Source of the DNA: an uncultured Eubacteriales bacterium
Lineage (GTDB): Bacteria > Bacillota > Clostridia > Oscillospirales > Oscillospiraceae
DNA length: 54,316 bases
Direction of reading: 5' to 3'
Assembly (NCBI GenBank): GCA_900314485.1
Contig: OMVL01000010.1
Coordinates: forward strand, 1-54,316
Under the pieces are notes generated by a model. It had not been told where the DNA came from, ran no database searches, and saw only the letters and a list, made by a program, of their open reading frames with translations. The position numbers and the translations under genes were made by a program. Of this stretch, positions 15,805 through 23,492 are shown one piece after another (position 1 is the first letter of the stretch; each line of letters opens with the position of its first letter).

Positions 15805-16895
15805 GGGTTGAACGCCTCCACAATAGTGCCGCCGCCCACCACAATATCTCCGTCATACAGGACTACCGCCTGTCCGGGGGTAACTGCCCGCTGTGGCTCA
15901 TCAAAGTCCACACGGACCCGGCCGCCCTCCAAAGGTATGGCAGTGGCCCACTGCTCCTTCTGGCGGTAGCGGGTCTTGGCCTTGATGCGGAGGGAAGCGG
16001 TCAGTTCCGGAATGGCGACCCAGTTCATATCCTCCGCCACAAGGGAGGAGGAGAACAGACTCTCGTTGGGGCCGACGGTGACGGTGTTCTTTTCCATATC
16101 CTTACCGGAGACGTAGACGGGGGTGCCCATGGCAAGGCCCAGCCCCTTTCGCTGCCCCAGTGTATAGCGGACGGCGCCACGGTGCTGTCCCACCACGTTG
16201 CCCTCCTGATCGAGAAAGTCTCCTGCGGGATAGGTCTTTCCGGTATAGCGCTCCATAAAGGCGCCGTAGTCCCCGTCGGGGATAAAGCAGATGTCCACAC
16301 TGTCCCGCTTCCGGGCGTTCACAAAGTACAACTCGTCGGCGATCTCCCGGACCCGGGGCTTGTCCATGCCGCCCAGAGGGAACTGGATATGGGCCAGCTG
16401 ATCCTGCGTCAGCATGCACAGCATATAACTCTGGTCCTTGTCCTCGTAGGCCGCTTTTTTCAGCAGCCAGCGGCCCCGTGCTTCGTCATACGCCACCCGG
16501 GCATAGTGACCGGTGACTACGTAGTCCAGATCGTGCTTCTTTGCCACCTCCAGCAGAGAGGCAAAGCGCATGGTTCGGTTGCAGTCGATGCAGGGATTGG
16601 GCGTGCCGCCGGATTCGTAGACACGGACAAACTTGTCAATGACCCGCTCCCGGAAGGACCGGGAGAAGTCCATGACCTCATAGGGCATATCCAGCTGGAA
16701 GGCCACCTGCTTGGCGTCCTCAATGTCCTGGGGAGAACAGCAGGTGGGGAACTGAGCCAGACGGCAGCCCGGCTCGCTGTACTGCCGCATGGTAATGCCC
16801 ATGCAGCGGTAGCCCTTTTGCTGCATCAGATAGGCGGCGACCGAGCTGTCAACGCCGCCGCTCATGGCGATGAGGGCGCCGGGGGTATGTTCCAT
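15801..16895 (-). CDS. mnmA: tRNA-specific 2-thiouridylase MnmA
   Basis: A 364-residue enzyme that installs the 2-thio group on U34 of Lys, Glu and Gln tRNAs. Seen: PP-loop ALIAMSGGVDSSVAAYL near the N terminus, NPCIDCNR with the catalytic Cys, and DSVDICFIPDGDYGAF with the second Cys that takes the persulfide. AAGGAG lies 9 bases before the chosen ATG; the open frame upstream has no ribosome site. First gene of the thiolation operon. MnmE, which modifies the same base at position 5, is encoded separately at 18806-20161. Confidence 0.97.
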   Translation of the reverse strand: MEHTPGALIAMSGGVDSSVAAYLMQQKGYRCMGITMRQYSEPGCRLAQFPTCCSPQDIEDAKQVAFQLDMPYEVMDFSRSFRERVIDKFVRVYESGGTPNPCIDCNRTMRFASLLEVAKKHDLDYVVTGHYARVAYDEARGRWLLKKAAYEDKDQSYMLCMLTQDQLAHIQFPLGGMDKPRVREIADELYFVNARKRDSVDICFIPDGDYGAFMERYTGKTYPAGDFLDQEGNVVGQHRGAVRYTLGQRKGLGLAMGTPVYVSGKDMEKNTVTVGPNESLFSSSLVAEDMNWVAIPELTASLRIKAKTRYRQKEQWATAIPLEGGRVRVDFDEPQRAVTPGQAVVLYDGDIVVGGGTIVEAFNP

Positions 16896-16932
16896 CTGCG
16901 TCAGCTCCTTTCGTAAAAAATCGCATGGCAAT

Positions 16933-16961
16933 ATTGTGACAGGCTTTGCCCCAAATTGCAA
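16933..16961 (-). promoter_or_regulatory. Possible promoter of the mnmA operon
   Basis: On the minus strand TTGCAA, a 17-base spacer and CACAAT (4 of 6 matches to the -10 consensus), about 38 bases before the mnmA start. Position is right but the -10 is weak. Confidence 0.4.
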
Positions 16962-16970
16962 GGGATTTGG

Positions 16971-17004
16971 AAAAAATGCGGGAGCATCCGAGGATGCTCC
17001 CGCA
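16971..17004 (-). terminator. Intrinsic terminator of metY
   Basis: On the minus strand, 13-bp arms TGCGGGAGCATCC and GGATGCTCCCGCA with a 2-base loop, followed by six T residues. It lies 24 bases after the metY stop. Confidence 0.95.
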
Positions 17005-17027
17005 AGAAGTTTCTATGGAGGACGCAA

Positions 17028-18320
17028 TTACTTCCCCACAGCGGCAAAGGCCTGATCCAGATCGTAGATAATATCGTCGATATGCTCGGTGCCGATGGAG
17101 AGGCGGATGGTGTTGGGCTTGATGCCCTGATCCAGCAGCTCCTCCTCATTGAGCTGGGAGTGGGTGGTGGTGGCGGGGTGGATGACAAGGCTCTTCACGT
17201 CCGCCACGTTAGCAAGCAAAGAGAAGATCTTCAGGTTGTCAATGAACGCATGGGCTTCCTTCACGCCGCCCTTGATCTCAAAGGTGAAGATGGAAGCGCC
17301 GCCGCCCGGGAAGTACTTCTCATACAGGGCATGGTCGGGGTGATCGGGGAGAGAGGGATGGTTGACGTGCTCCACCTGGGGATGGTTCACCAGATACTCG
17401 ACTACCTTCTTGGTGTTTTCTGCGTGCCGCTCCAGGCGGAGGGACAGGGTCTCGGTGCCCTGCAGCAGCAGGAAGGCGTTAAAGGGGGAGATGGCGGCGC
17501 CGGTGTCCCGGAGGATAATGGCACGGATATAGGTCACGAAAGCGGCGGGGCCGGCAGCGTCCACGAAGGAGACGCCGTGATAGCTGGGATTGGGCTCAGC
17601 GATGGGGGCATACTTGCCGCTTGCCTTCCAGTCAAACTTGCCGGAGTCCACGATCACGCCGCCCAGCGTGGTGCCGTGGCCGCCGATGAACTTAGTGGCG
17701 GAGTGGACAACGATGTCTGCGCCGTGCTCGATGGGACGGATCAGATAGGGAGTGCCGAAGGTGTTGTCGATGGCCAGCGGCACGCCGTGCTTGTGGGCGA
17801 TCTCAGCGATGGCGTCAATGTCGGGAATGTCGGAGTTGGGGTTGCCCAGCGTCTCAATAAAGACGGCCTTGGTATTGGGCTGGATGGCGGCCTCCACAGC
17901 GGCCAGGTCATGGGCGTCTACAAAGGTGGTCTCAATGCCGTACAGCGGCAGCGTGTGGGCCAGCAGGTTATAGGTGCCGCCATAGATGGTCTTCTGGGCG
18001 ACAATGTGATCGCCCTTCTGAGCCAGAGCCTGAATGGTGTAGGTGATGGCAGCTGCGCCGGAAGCCACCGCCAGACCGGCGACGCCGCCCTCCAGCTTGG
18101 CAATCCGCTCTTCGAATACGCCCTGGGTGGAGTTGGTCAGACGGCCGTAAATGTTGCCGGCATCCCGGAGACCGAAGCGGTCAGCGGCATGGGCGCTGTT
18201 ATGGAAAACGTAGGAAGTGGTCTGGTAAATGGGGACGGCACGGGCGTCCGTAGCGGGATCAGGCTGCTCCTGACCGACGTGAAGCTGAAGGGTCTCGAAT
18301 TTGTACTGATGATCGCTCAT
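17028..18320 (-). CDS. metY: O-acetylhomoserine sulfhydrylase (aminocarboxypropyltransferase)
   Basis: A 430-residue Cys/Met-metabolism PLP enzyme that makes homocysteine from O-acetylhomoserine and sulfide. Seen: N-terminal [20 protein letters not shown], the cofactor-contact segment YGRLTNST, the PLP Lys210 in [11 protein letters not shown], and the C-terminal [13 protein letters not shown] region; the length matches MetY (about 430) rather than the shorter MetB/MetC. AAAGAGG lies 8 bases before the chosen ATG, 10 codons inside the longest frame. The gene is preceded by a 270-base leader with a strong promoter, a small ORF and an intrinsic terminator, so expression is probably attenuated. 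Confidence 0.95.
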   Translation of the reverse strand: MSDHQYKFETLQLHVGQEQPDPATDARAVPIYQTTSYVFHNSAHAADRFGLRDAGNIYGRLTNSTQGVFEERIAKLEGGVAGLAVASGAAAITYTIQALAQKGDHIVAQKTIYGGTYNLLAHTLPLYGIETTFVDAHDLAAVEAAIQPNTKAVFIETLGNPNSDIPDIDAIAEIAHKHGVPLAIDNTFGTPYLIRPIEHGADIVVHSATKFIGGHGTTLGGVIVDSGKFDWKASGKYAPIAEPNPSYHGVSFVDAAGPAAFVTYIRAIILRDTGAAISPFNAFLLLQGTETLSLRLERHAENTKKVVEYLVNHPQVEHVNHPSLPDHPDHALYEKYFPGGGASIFTFEIKGGVKEAHAFIDNLKIFSLLANVADVKSLVIHPATTTHSQLNEEELLDQGIKPNTIRLSIGTEHIDDIIYDLDQAFAAVGK

Positions 18321-18380
18321 GATAATAACCTCTTTCTTAGAATAGATCATAGATCAATTGAAATTGCGGTTTGTGCCTAC

Positions 18381-18410
18381 AAAAAAACGGGGGCAGATAA
18401 GCTCCCGGGC
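18381..18410 (-). terminator. Leader terminator (attenuator) upstream of metY
   Basis: On the minus strand CGGGAGC and GCCCCCG form a 7-bp stem with one A-C mismatch around TTATCT, followed by seven T residues. It lies about 20 bases after the stop of the small leader ORF and 60 bases before the metY start. CCCGGG occurs both here and within the small ORF (near 18488), so alternative pairings are possible. Confidence 0.65.
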
Positions 18411-18430
18411 AAATGATATGGCAGGCGCAG

Positions 18431-18553
18431 TCAGCACAAATTCTGCGGGATCACGGGCGTGACAGGACGCCCGGCCATAGCATAAGCCCGGGAGATACAC
18501 ATTCGTCCACAGCGGAAATTGCTCCGCAGAAGCTGTTCGAACCGTATCGGCAT
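18431..18553 (-). CDS. Small upstream ORF (40 aa), candidate leader peptide of metY
   Basis: An ATG preceded by AAGGAGG with 8 bases spacing opens a 40-codon frame starting MPIRFEQLLRSNFR and ending PVIPQNLC-stop. It has three Cys (CGRMC in the middle, then a final Cys before TGA) and is Arg-rich. It sits between a consensus promoter and an intrinsic terminator in front of metY, the layout of ribosome-mediated attenuators. A Cys codon as the last sense codon next to a gene of sulfur assimilation suggests cysteine sensing. This is inference; I recognise no known family, and the peptide itself may have no function beyond regulation. Confidence 0.55.
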   Translation of the reverse strand: MPIRFEQLLRSNFRCGRMCISRAYAMAGRPVTPVIPQNLC

Positions 18554-18597
18554 TCCTGTCGCCTCCTTAAACCCTATTTATCGGGTAGGTTTATTGC

Positions 18598-18626
18598 ATT
18601 ATAGCAGGGCGGATTGGGGATGTCAA
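18598..18626 (-). promoter_or_regulatory. Consensus promoter of the metY leader
   Basis: On the minus strand a perfect TTGACA, a 17-base spacer and a perfect TATAAT. Transcription would start near 18591 and run through the small ORF and leader terminator into metY. Confidence 0.9.
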
Positions 18627-18637
18627 GAGAAAAATGG

Positions 18638-18663
18638 AAAAATCCCGCTGCGCAAGCAGCGGA
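18638..18663 (-). terminator. Terminator of the tRNA-Leu gene
   Basis: On the minus strand CCGCTGC-TTGC-GCAGCGG followed by GATTTTT. It begins 12 bases after the tRNA 3' end and may also catch read-through from mnmE. Confidence 0.92.
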
Positions 18664-18674
18664 ATTTTGAGCTA

Positions 18675-18756
18675 TGGGGGATAAGGGACTCGAACCCTTA
18701 CGGATCTCTCCACAAGAACCTAAATCTTGCATGTCTGCCAATTCCATCAATCCCCC
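18675..18756 (-). tRNA. tRNA-Leu (anticodon UAG)
   Basis: The acceptor arms GGGGGAT and ATCCCCC pair, the anticodon stem CAAGA/TCTTG encloses the loop TTTAGGT with anticodon TAG, a long variable arm typical of Leu tRNAs follows, and the T arm contains GGTTCGAGTCC. CCA is not encoded: the sequence after the discriminator A is TAGC. The gene has its own promoter and terminator. Confidence 0.95.
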
Positions 18757-18769
18757 GTTGGCAGACCTC

Positions 18770-18798
18770 ATTATAGCAAGTTCAGCGTCGTTCTTCAA
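18770..18798 (-). promoter_or_regulatory. Promoter of tRNA-Leu
   Basis: On the minus strand TTGAAG, a 17-base spacer and a perfect TATAAT, ending 13 bases before the tRNA 5' end. The spacing leaves only a few bases of 5' leader for RNase P. Confidence 0.88.
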
Positions 18799-18805
18799 GG
18801 GGAAA

Positions 18806-20161
18806 TTACTTTCCCACGCAGAACCGCTCAAAAATGCGCCGGGTCACGTCCTCTGTCACCGAGCGGCCGGTGACCTCGCCCAGGGCGGCAAGGGCGGCCT
18901 CTACGTCCGAGAGCACGGCATCCGCCGTCAGGCCCATTGCCAGCGCTTCCGCCGCTCCGGAGAGACTCTCCGCTGCCCGGCCAATGGCCTCCGCCTGACG
19001 GGCATTGGTGAGCATCTCGCCCTGACGGGGGAGGGATTGGGCAAAACGGGAGCGGATGGCGGCTTCCAGTCCGTCCAGCCCCTCGCCGGTCTTGGCACTG
19101 ACGGTGAGAAATTCCACATCTTCCGGCAGGGTCACCACGGTGGGAAGATCAGACTTGTTCACCAGTACCAGCCGATGGGGGCAGGCTGCGGACAGCTCCA
19201 AAATGGCCTTGTCCTCGTCCGTAAGCGGCGCACTGCCGTCCAGCAGCACCAGCGCCAGCTCTGCCTGAGCCAGTGCCTCGCGGCTGCGCTGAACACCCAA
19301 CTGCTCCACGGTGTCGGAGGTCTCCCGCAGTCCGGCGGTGTCGATGAGCCGGAGCAGCACCCCGCCCAGCACGCACCGCTCCTCCACCGTGTCTCTCGTC
19401 GTGCCGGGAATGGGGGTGACAATGGCCCGGTCGTAGCCCAACAGGGCGTTTAAGAGGGAGGACTTGCCGGCGTTGGGCCGCCCCACAATGGCCGAGGGCA
19501 CGCCCTCGGTCAGCTGACGTCCCCGGCGGTAGGTGGCCCTGAGACGGGAAAGCTGGTTTGCGGCATTGTTCAAAGTGTCGGCAATTTCCTGCGCCTCAAA
19601 GGGCTCAATGTCCTCGTCGGGGTAATCCAGTACCACATGGAAGTGGGCCAGAAGATCGGTAAGCTGACTGGCCGCATCCTCAATCTGCCGGGTCATGGCA
19701 CGACCCAGCTGTCCGGCGGCATTGCGGGCGGCGCCGGCGGTCTGAGCGTCAATCAGGTCGGCAACAGCCTCCGCCTGAATGAGATCCAGCTGCCCGTTCA
19801 AAAACGCGCGTTTCGTAAATTCTCCCGGCCCCGCCTGACGGACGCCGTGGCGGAAAAGGGCCTCCAGCCCGGCGGAGAGCACAGTGGGGGAGCCGTGACA
19901 CTGTAATTCGGCGGTGTCCTCCCCGGTGTAGCTGTGGGGGGCCTTGGAGTAGGTGGCAAGGCACTGGTCAATGACTGCTCCCTCACTGTCCCGCAGAACG
20001 CCCAGTACCAGCCGGTTTGGGGGATAGTCCGTCAGAGATCTGCCGGATCGAGGCGTAAAGCAGGCGGAGACGGCGGAGACGGAGTCAGGGCCGGAGAGCC
20101 GGAGAATACCGATGGCGCTGCGGACAGGGCCGGTGGCAATGGCGGCAATGGTGTCTGCCAT
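18806..20161 (-). CDS. mnmE: tRNA modification GTPase MnmE
   Basis: A 451-residue protein of standard length that works with MnmG to place a carboxymethylaminomethyl (or related) group on U34 of tRNAs. Seen: N-terminal tetrahydrofolate-binding domain (ADTIAAIATGPVRSAIGILR), G domain with P-loop GRPNAGKSSLLN, switch DTAGLRET and NKSD for guanine specificity, and the C-terminal FCVGK ending whose Cys is conserved. The ATG shares a base with the proA stop (TAATG) and has only a weak ribosome site, so coupling to proA is likely. mnmG is not in the window. Confidence 0.97.
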   Translation of the reverse strand: MADTIAAIATGPVRSAIGILRLSGPDSVSAVSACFTPRSGRSLTDYPPNRLVLGVLRDSEGAVIDQCLATYSKAPHSYTGEDTAELQCHGSPTVLSAGLEALFRHGVRQAGPGEFTKRAFLNGQLDLIQAEAVADLIDAQTAGAARNAAGQLGRAMTRQIEDAASQLTDLLAHFHVVLDYPDEDIEPFEAQEIADTLNNAANQLSRLRATYRRGRQLTEGVPSAIVGRPNAGKSSLLNALLGYDRAIVTPIPGTTRDTVEERCVLGGVLLRLIDTAGLRETSDTVEQLGVQRSREALAQAELALVLLDGSAPLTDEDKAILELSAACPHRLVLVNKSDLPTVVTLPEDVEFLTVSAKTGEGLDGLEAAIRSRFAQSLPRQGEMLTNARQAEAIGRAAESLSGAAEALAMGLTADAVLSDVEAALAALGEVTGRSVTEDVTRRIFERFCVGK

Positions 20162-21408
20162 TACCGTACCTGACCGTTTCCGCGGACGACAAATTTGGTG
20201 GAGGTCAGCTCCTCCAGACCCATGGGGCCGCGGGCGTGCATCTTCTGGGTGGAGATGCCGATCTCTGCCCCCAGCCCGAACTCGCCGCCGTCGGTAAAGC
20301 GGGTGGAGGCGTTGACATAGACGGCGGCGGCGTCCACGGCGTTCAAAAACTGCTCGGCGGCCGTGTAGCTTTCTGTGACGATACACTCGCTGTGGCCGGA
20401 GCCGTGGAGGTTGCAGAAGTCGATGGCCTCCTCCAGACTGTCCACTACCTTGACGGCCAGAATATAATCGCCGTACTCGGTGTCCCAGTCCTCTTCTGTT
20501 GCGGGGACGACAGCATCGCCCAGAACGGCCCGGACCGTCTCGTCCCCCCGAATCTCCACGCTCTTTACGTCCAGACGGGCCTTGACGAGAGGCAGGAACT
20601 GCTCAGCCACAGCCCGGTGGACCAGCAGGCACTCCATGGCGTTGCAGACCGACGGGCGGGAGCACTTGGCATTGTAGGCGATAGAGCAGGCCATATCCAA
20701 ATCGGCGGACTCGTCCACATAGGTGTGGCACACGCCCTCACCGGTGCGGATCACCGGCACCTTGGCATTGGCGGTGACGGCACGGATCAGGCCCCGCCCG
20801 CCCCGGGGGATGAGTACATCCAGGTATGCTGTCAGATTCATCAGCTCGTTGGCGCTCTCCCGGCTGGTGTCCTGTACCAGAGAGATGGCGTCTTTTGGAA
20901 GACCGGCAGACTCCAGAGCATTCCGCATGATCTCGGTCAGGGCCTGATTGGAGCGAAATGCCTCCTTGCCGCCCCGGAGGATGACGGCGTTGCCGGACTT
21001 GAGACAAAGGGCAGCGGCGTCTGCCGTCACATTGGGCCGGGCCTCGTAGATAATGCCGATGACACCCAGCGGCACCCGGCGGCGGCTGATCCGCAGGCCG
21101 TTGGGACGGACTGCTTCAGAGACGGCGGCGCCGATGGGATCGGGGAGGGCGGCTACCTGGCGGACGCCGTCGGCAATGCCGCGGATGCGCTCCTCCGTCA
21201 GGCGGAGCCGGTCCTGCATGCTGACGGTCATGCCGTTTGCCTGGGCGGCGGAGAGGTCGGCGGCGTTGGCGGCAAGGATATCGGCGGTATGGGCCAAAAG
21301 GGCATCGGCAATGGCGGACAGCGCCTGATTTTTCAGCTGAGTTCCGGCCACGGCAAGGGTCTGGGCGGCGGATTTGGCGGCCTGGCCCTGTAATTCCAGA
21401 GATGTCAT
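20161..21408 (-). CDS. proA: Gamma-glutamyl phosphate reductase
   Basis: A 415-residue NADPH-dependent reductase, second step of proline synthesis. Seen: the PLGVIGIIYEARPNVT segment, LCLKSGNAVILRGGKEA cofactor region, and the catalytic Cys in the PSVCNAMECLLVH stretch. AAGGAG precedes the ATG. Its usual partner proB (glutamate 5-kinase) is not adjacent: the upstream neighbour is the end of the Mrp-like operon, and the downstream one is mnmE, with which it shares a transcript. Confidence 0.97.
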   Translation of the reverse strand: MTSLELQGQAAKSAAQTLAVAGTQLKNQALSAIADALLAHTADILAANAADLSAAQANGMTVSMQDRLRLTEERIRGIADGVRQVAALPDPIGAAVSEAVRPNGLRISRRRVPLGVIGIIYEARPNVTADAAALCLKSGNAVILRGGKEAFRSNQALTEIMRNALESAGLPKDAISLVQDTSRESANELMNLTAYLDVLIPRGGRGLIRAVTANAKVPVIRTGEGVCHTYVDESADLDMACSIAYNAKCSRPSVCNAMECLLVHRAVAEQFLPLVKARLDVKSVEIRGDETVRAVLGDAVVPATEEDWDTEYGDYILAVKVVDSLEEAIDFCNLHGSGHSECIVTESYTAAEQFLNAVDAAAVYVNASTRFTDGGEFGLGAEIGISTQKMHARGPMGLEELTSTKFVVRGNGQVR

Positions 21409-21448
21409 AGGGATCGCTCCTTAGATTTAAAATGGTGTGGTTTGCACT

Positions 21449-21477
21449 ATTTTAGCAGGGTTTTTCTCGTTCTGCAA
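21449..21477 (-). promoter_or_regulatory. Promoter of proA-mnmE
   Basis: On the minus strand TTGCAG, a 17-base spacer and TAAAAT, about 40 bases before the proA start and just beyond the Mrp operon terminator. Confidence 0.7.
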
Positions 21478-21488
21478 GACACGAGGGA

Positions 21489-21519
21489 CAAAACAAAGAG
21501 ACGGGCAAACGCCCGTCTC
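21489..21519 (-). terminator. Terminator of the Mrp-like operon
   Basis: On the minus strand GAGACGGGC-GTTT-GCCCGTCTC followed by TTTGTTTTG, 10 bases after the last antiporter subunit gene. Confidence 0.9.
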
Positions 21520-21528
21520 GAAAGAGGA

Positions 21529-23478
21529 TTAAAATACAAACTGCCGCAGCAACAGATAGATCATAACCACCATATACCCGATGCCGAACAGCGTCAGGCC
21601 AAAGGCCAGTGTTCCGGTATTGCCCCGGCGGCCCTGAGGCTTGGGGTCATAGTTGGCAAACTTCTCGTCCTCCTTGGGATGGACGATGGGGTCAAAGCGG
21701 AAGAACAGCACCTTGTTCACAAGAGCAGTCAGCCACTCAAAGAGGCTGGCGGCAAACCGGGCGGCGACTGCGCCCGCAAAGGGCAGCCAAACCATAAGAA
21801 GGGGCCGATACAGACCGTTTTCCAGATCCAGGGCGGCGGGCCAGGGATTGCGGTAGGCGACGGCAGCGCCCTCTTTCCGCCGTACCGCTGTCCGGACAAA
21901 GCCGAAGTAGAGCACAGCGCCGATGGCAATGGAGATGGCCGCTCCCTTCAAGTTTCCGAGGGAGAAGTAGTGCACTGTCTCCTCCAGCCCCTCCGAGCGG
22001 AGAAAATCCTGGGCAAACCGGGCGATACCCTCCATGGTGAGATGGGGGGTCAGGCCCAGAATGGGGAGCAGTACAGCGCAGGCGGCCAAAATCCCCTGCA
22101 CTGCGGGGCTGGCCTTCAGGCTCTGAGCCTCGTGCTTCTCGTCCCGCTCTGCAAACAGGCAGACCAGCAGCTTGGTCATATATCCAACCGTCATGCCCCC
22201 GGCAATGAGGAACAGCCACTCAATGACATGGAAGAAGACGGCGGACTGTCCGGCGGACTCTAAAATGCCGATATACTCCACAATGCTCTCGTGGATCAGC
22301 GTCTTGGAGATATAGCCGCTGAAGAGGGGAATTCCCATGACAGCCAGAGCAGGGCAGAGGAAGATGACCAGGAGCACCGGCTTGTTCCGGCCAAAACCCC
22401 GGAGATCCTCCAGCTCCAGACTGCCCACAGAGGAAAACAGCAGTCCGGCGGCCAGAAACAGAACCAGCTTGATGAGGGCGTGGTTGGTCAGGTGGAGGAC
22501 ACTGCCCCATGCCGCCATGCCGCCCTTCTCACCCAGCAGGGCCTGGACGGCGATGCCGGTGAGAATAAAGCCGATCTGGCTCATGGAGGAGTAGGCCAGT
22601 ACCTTTTTCAGGTTGGTCTGGCACAGGGCCATGAAGCCGCCCCACAGCATGGTAGCTGCGGCAAAGACCAACAGCACCTTGCCCCACTGGGCGTCCCCCA
22701 GGAAAATCTTTGCGGTGATGCCCATAATGCCGAAGATGCCCGCCTTGGTGACAATGCCGGAGAGCAGGGCGGTGGCGGGGGCAGGAGCCTCGGTATAAGA
22801 GCCGGGGAGCCAGGTGTGGACCGGCCACATGCAGACTTTTGCAGCAAAGGTGGCCATAGAGAGACCGCCGGCAGTATAGAGGGCGGCTTTGCTCCCCTCA
22901 TAGGCGGCAACGGCTTCGGGCAGATCGTCAAACCGGAGGGTACCCAGCATGGTGGACAGGAGGAACAGGCCCATGAGCGAGACGAGACCGCCGATGACGG
23001 CATAGGCCAGGTAGCTGCCTGCCGCTCGCTTGGCCTTCTCCGTGCCGCTGTGGAACACCCAGAAGAGAGAGGTGAAGCTCATGACCTCGAAAAAGACCAG
23101 CGTGGTATAGAGGTCCCCAGAGAGAAAGACTCCCTGAATGGCGCCCAGCGTCAAGAGAAGAAACAGCTCATACCGGACGGCGTGGCGGTCCTCCGCCATG
23201 GTCTCATAGGACACAAAGCCGGAGACCAGCCAGAGAAGCGAGGCCAGAATGGAGAGCAGCACCTGAAGTCCGGTGGCGGAGAAGGTCAGTCCAATGCCGC
23301 AGAGACCGCCAAACGCCAGCGCTGTCCCCATCCTGAGAAGGAGCAGCAGGCTGAGCGCCAGCTCCCCGGCGAGGGCAAGGAGCGTCACCCGACGGCTGAG
23401 ACTGCTGTTTTTGCGGCTGAGTACGCCGACAGCTGCGCCGCCAACGAAAGGCAGCAGGATCAAAGTGAGAAGTAACAT
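21529..23478 (-). CDS. Antiporter-like subunit 4 of the Mrp/Mbh-type cluster (longest)
   Basis: A 649-residue member of the NuoL/M/N-MrpA/D family, about 150 residues longer than its three paralogues because of extra C-terminal membrane segments (about 500-645). The ion-pathway residues are kept: Glu131 in FFEVMSF and Lys214 in AAKVCMWPVHTWLP, plus Lys in SGYISKTLI. Such subunits move protons or Na+ across the membrane. AAAGGAGG lies upstream of the start. It is the last gene of the operon. The length is closest to NuoL or the N-terminal part of MrpA, but the DUF4040/MbhE portions of MrpA are encoded separately in this cluster. Confidence 0.88.
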   Translation of the reverse strand: MLLLTLILLPFVGGAAVGVLSRKNSSLSRRVTLLALAGELALSLLLLLRMGTALAFGGLCGIGLTFSATGLQVLLSILASLLWLVSGFVSYETMAEDRHAVRYELFLLLTLGAIQGVFLSGDLYTTLVFFEVMSFTSLFWVFHSGTEKAKRAAGSYLAYAVIGGLVSLMGLFLLSTMLGTLRFDDLPEAVAAYEGSKAALYTAGGLSMATFAAKVCMWPVHTWLPGSYTEAPAPATALLSGIVTKAGIFGIMGITAKIFLGDAQWGKVLLVFAAATMLWGGFMALCQTNLKKVLAYSSMSQIGFILTGIAVQALLGEKGGMAAWGSVLHLTNHALIKLVLFLAAGLLFSSVGSLELEDLRGFGRNKPVLLVIFLCPALAVMGIPLFSGYISKTLIHESIVEYIGILESAGQSAVFFHVIEWLFLIAGGMTVGYMTKLLVCLFAERDEKHEAQSLKASPAVQGILAACAVLLPILGLTPHLTMEGIARFAQDFLRSEGLEETVHYFSLGNLKGAAISIAIGAVLYFGFVRTAVRRKEGAAVAYRNPWPAALDLENGLYRPLLMVWLPFAGAVAARFAASLFEWLTALVNKVLFFRFDPIVHPKEDEKFANYDPKPQGRRGNTGTLAFGLTLFGIGYMVVMIYLLLRQFVF

Positions 23479-23492
23479 GATACGCCCCTCCT

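Noticed and set aside
18321-18600. A SAM (S-box), cobalamin or T-box riboswitch in the metY leader
   Set aside because: None of the conserved cores (S-box junction sequence, B12 box, AGGGTGG T-box) are present on the minus strand; the leader is better explained by a small ORF plus terminator.
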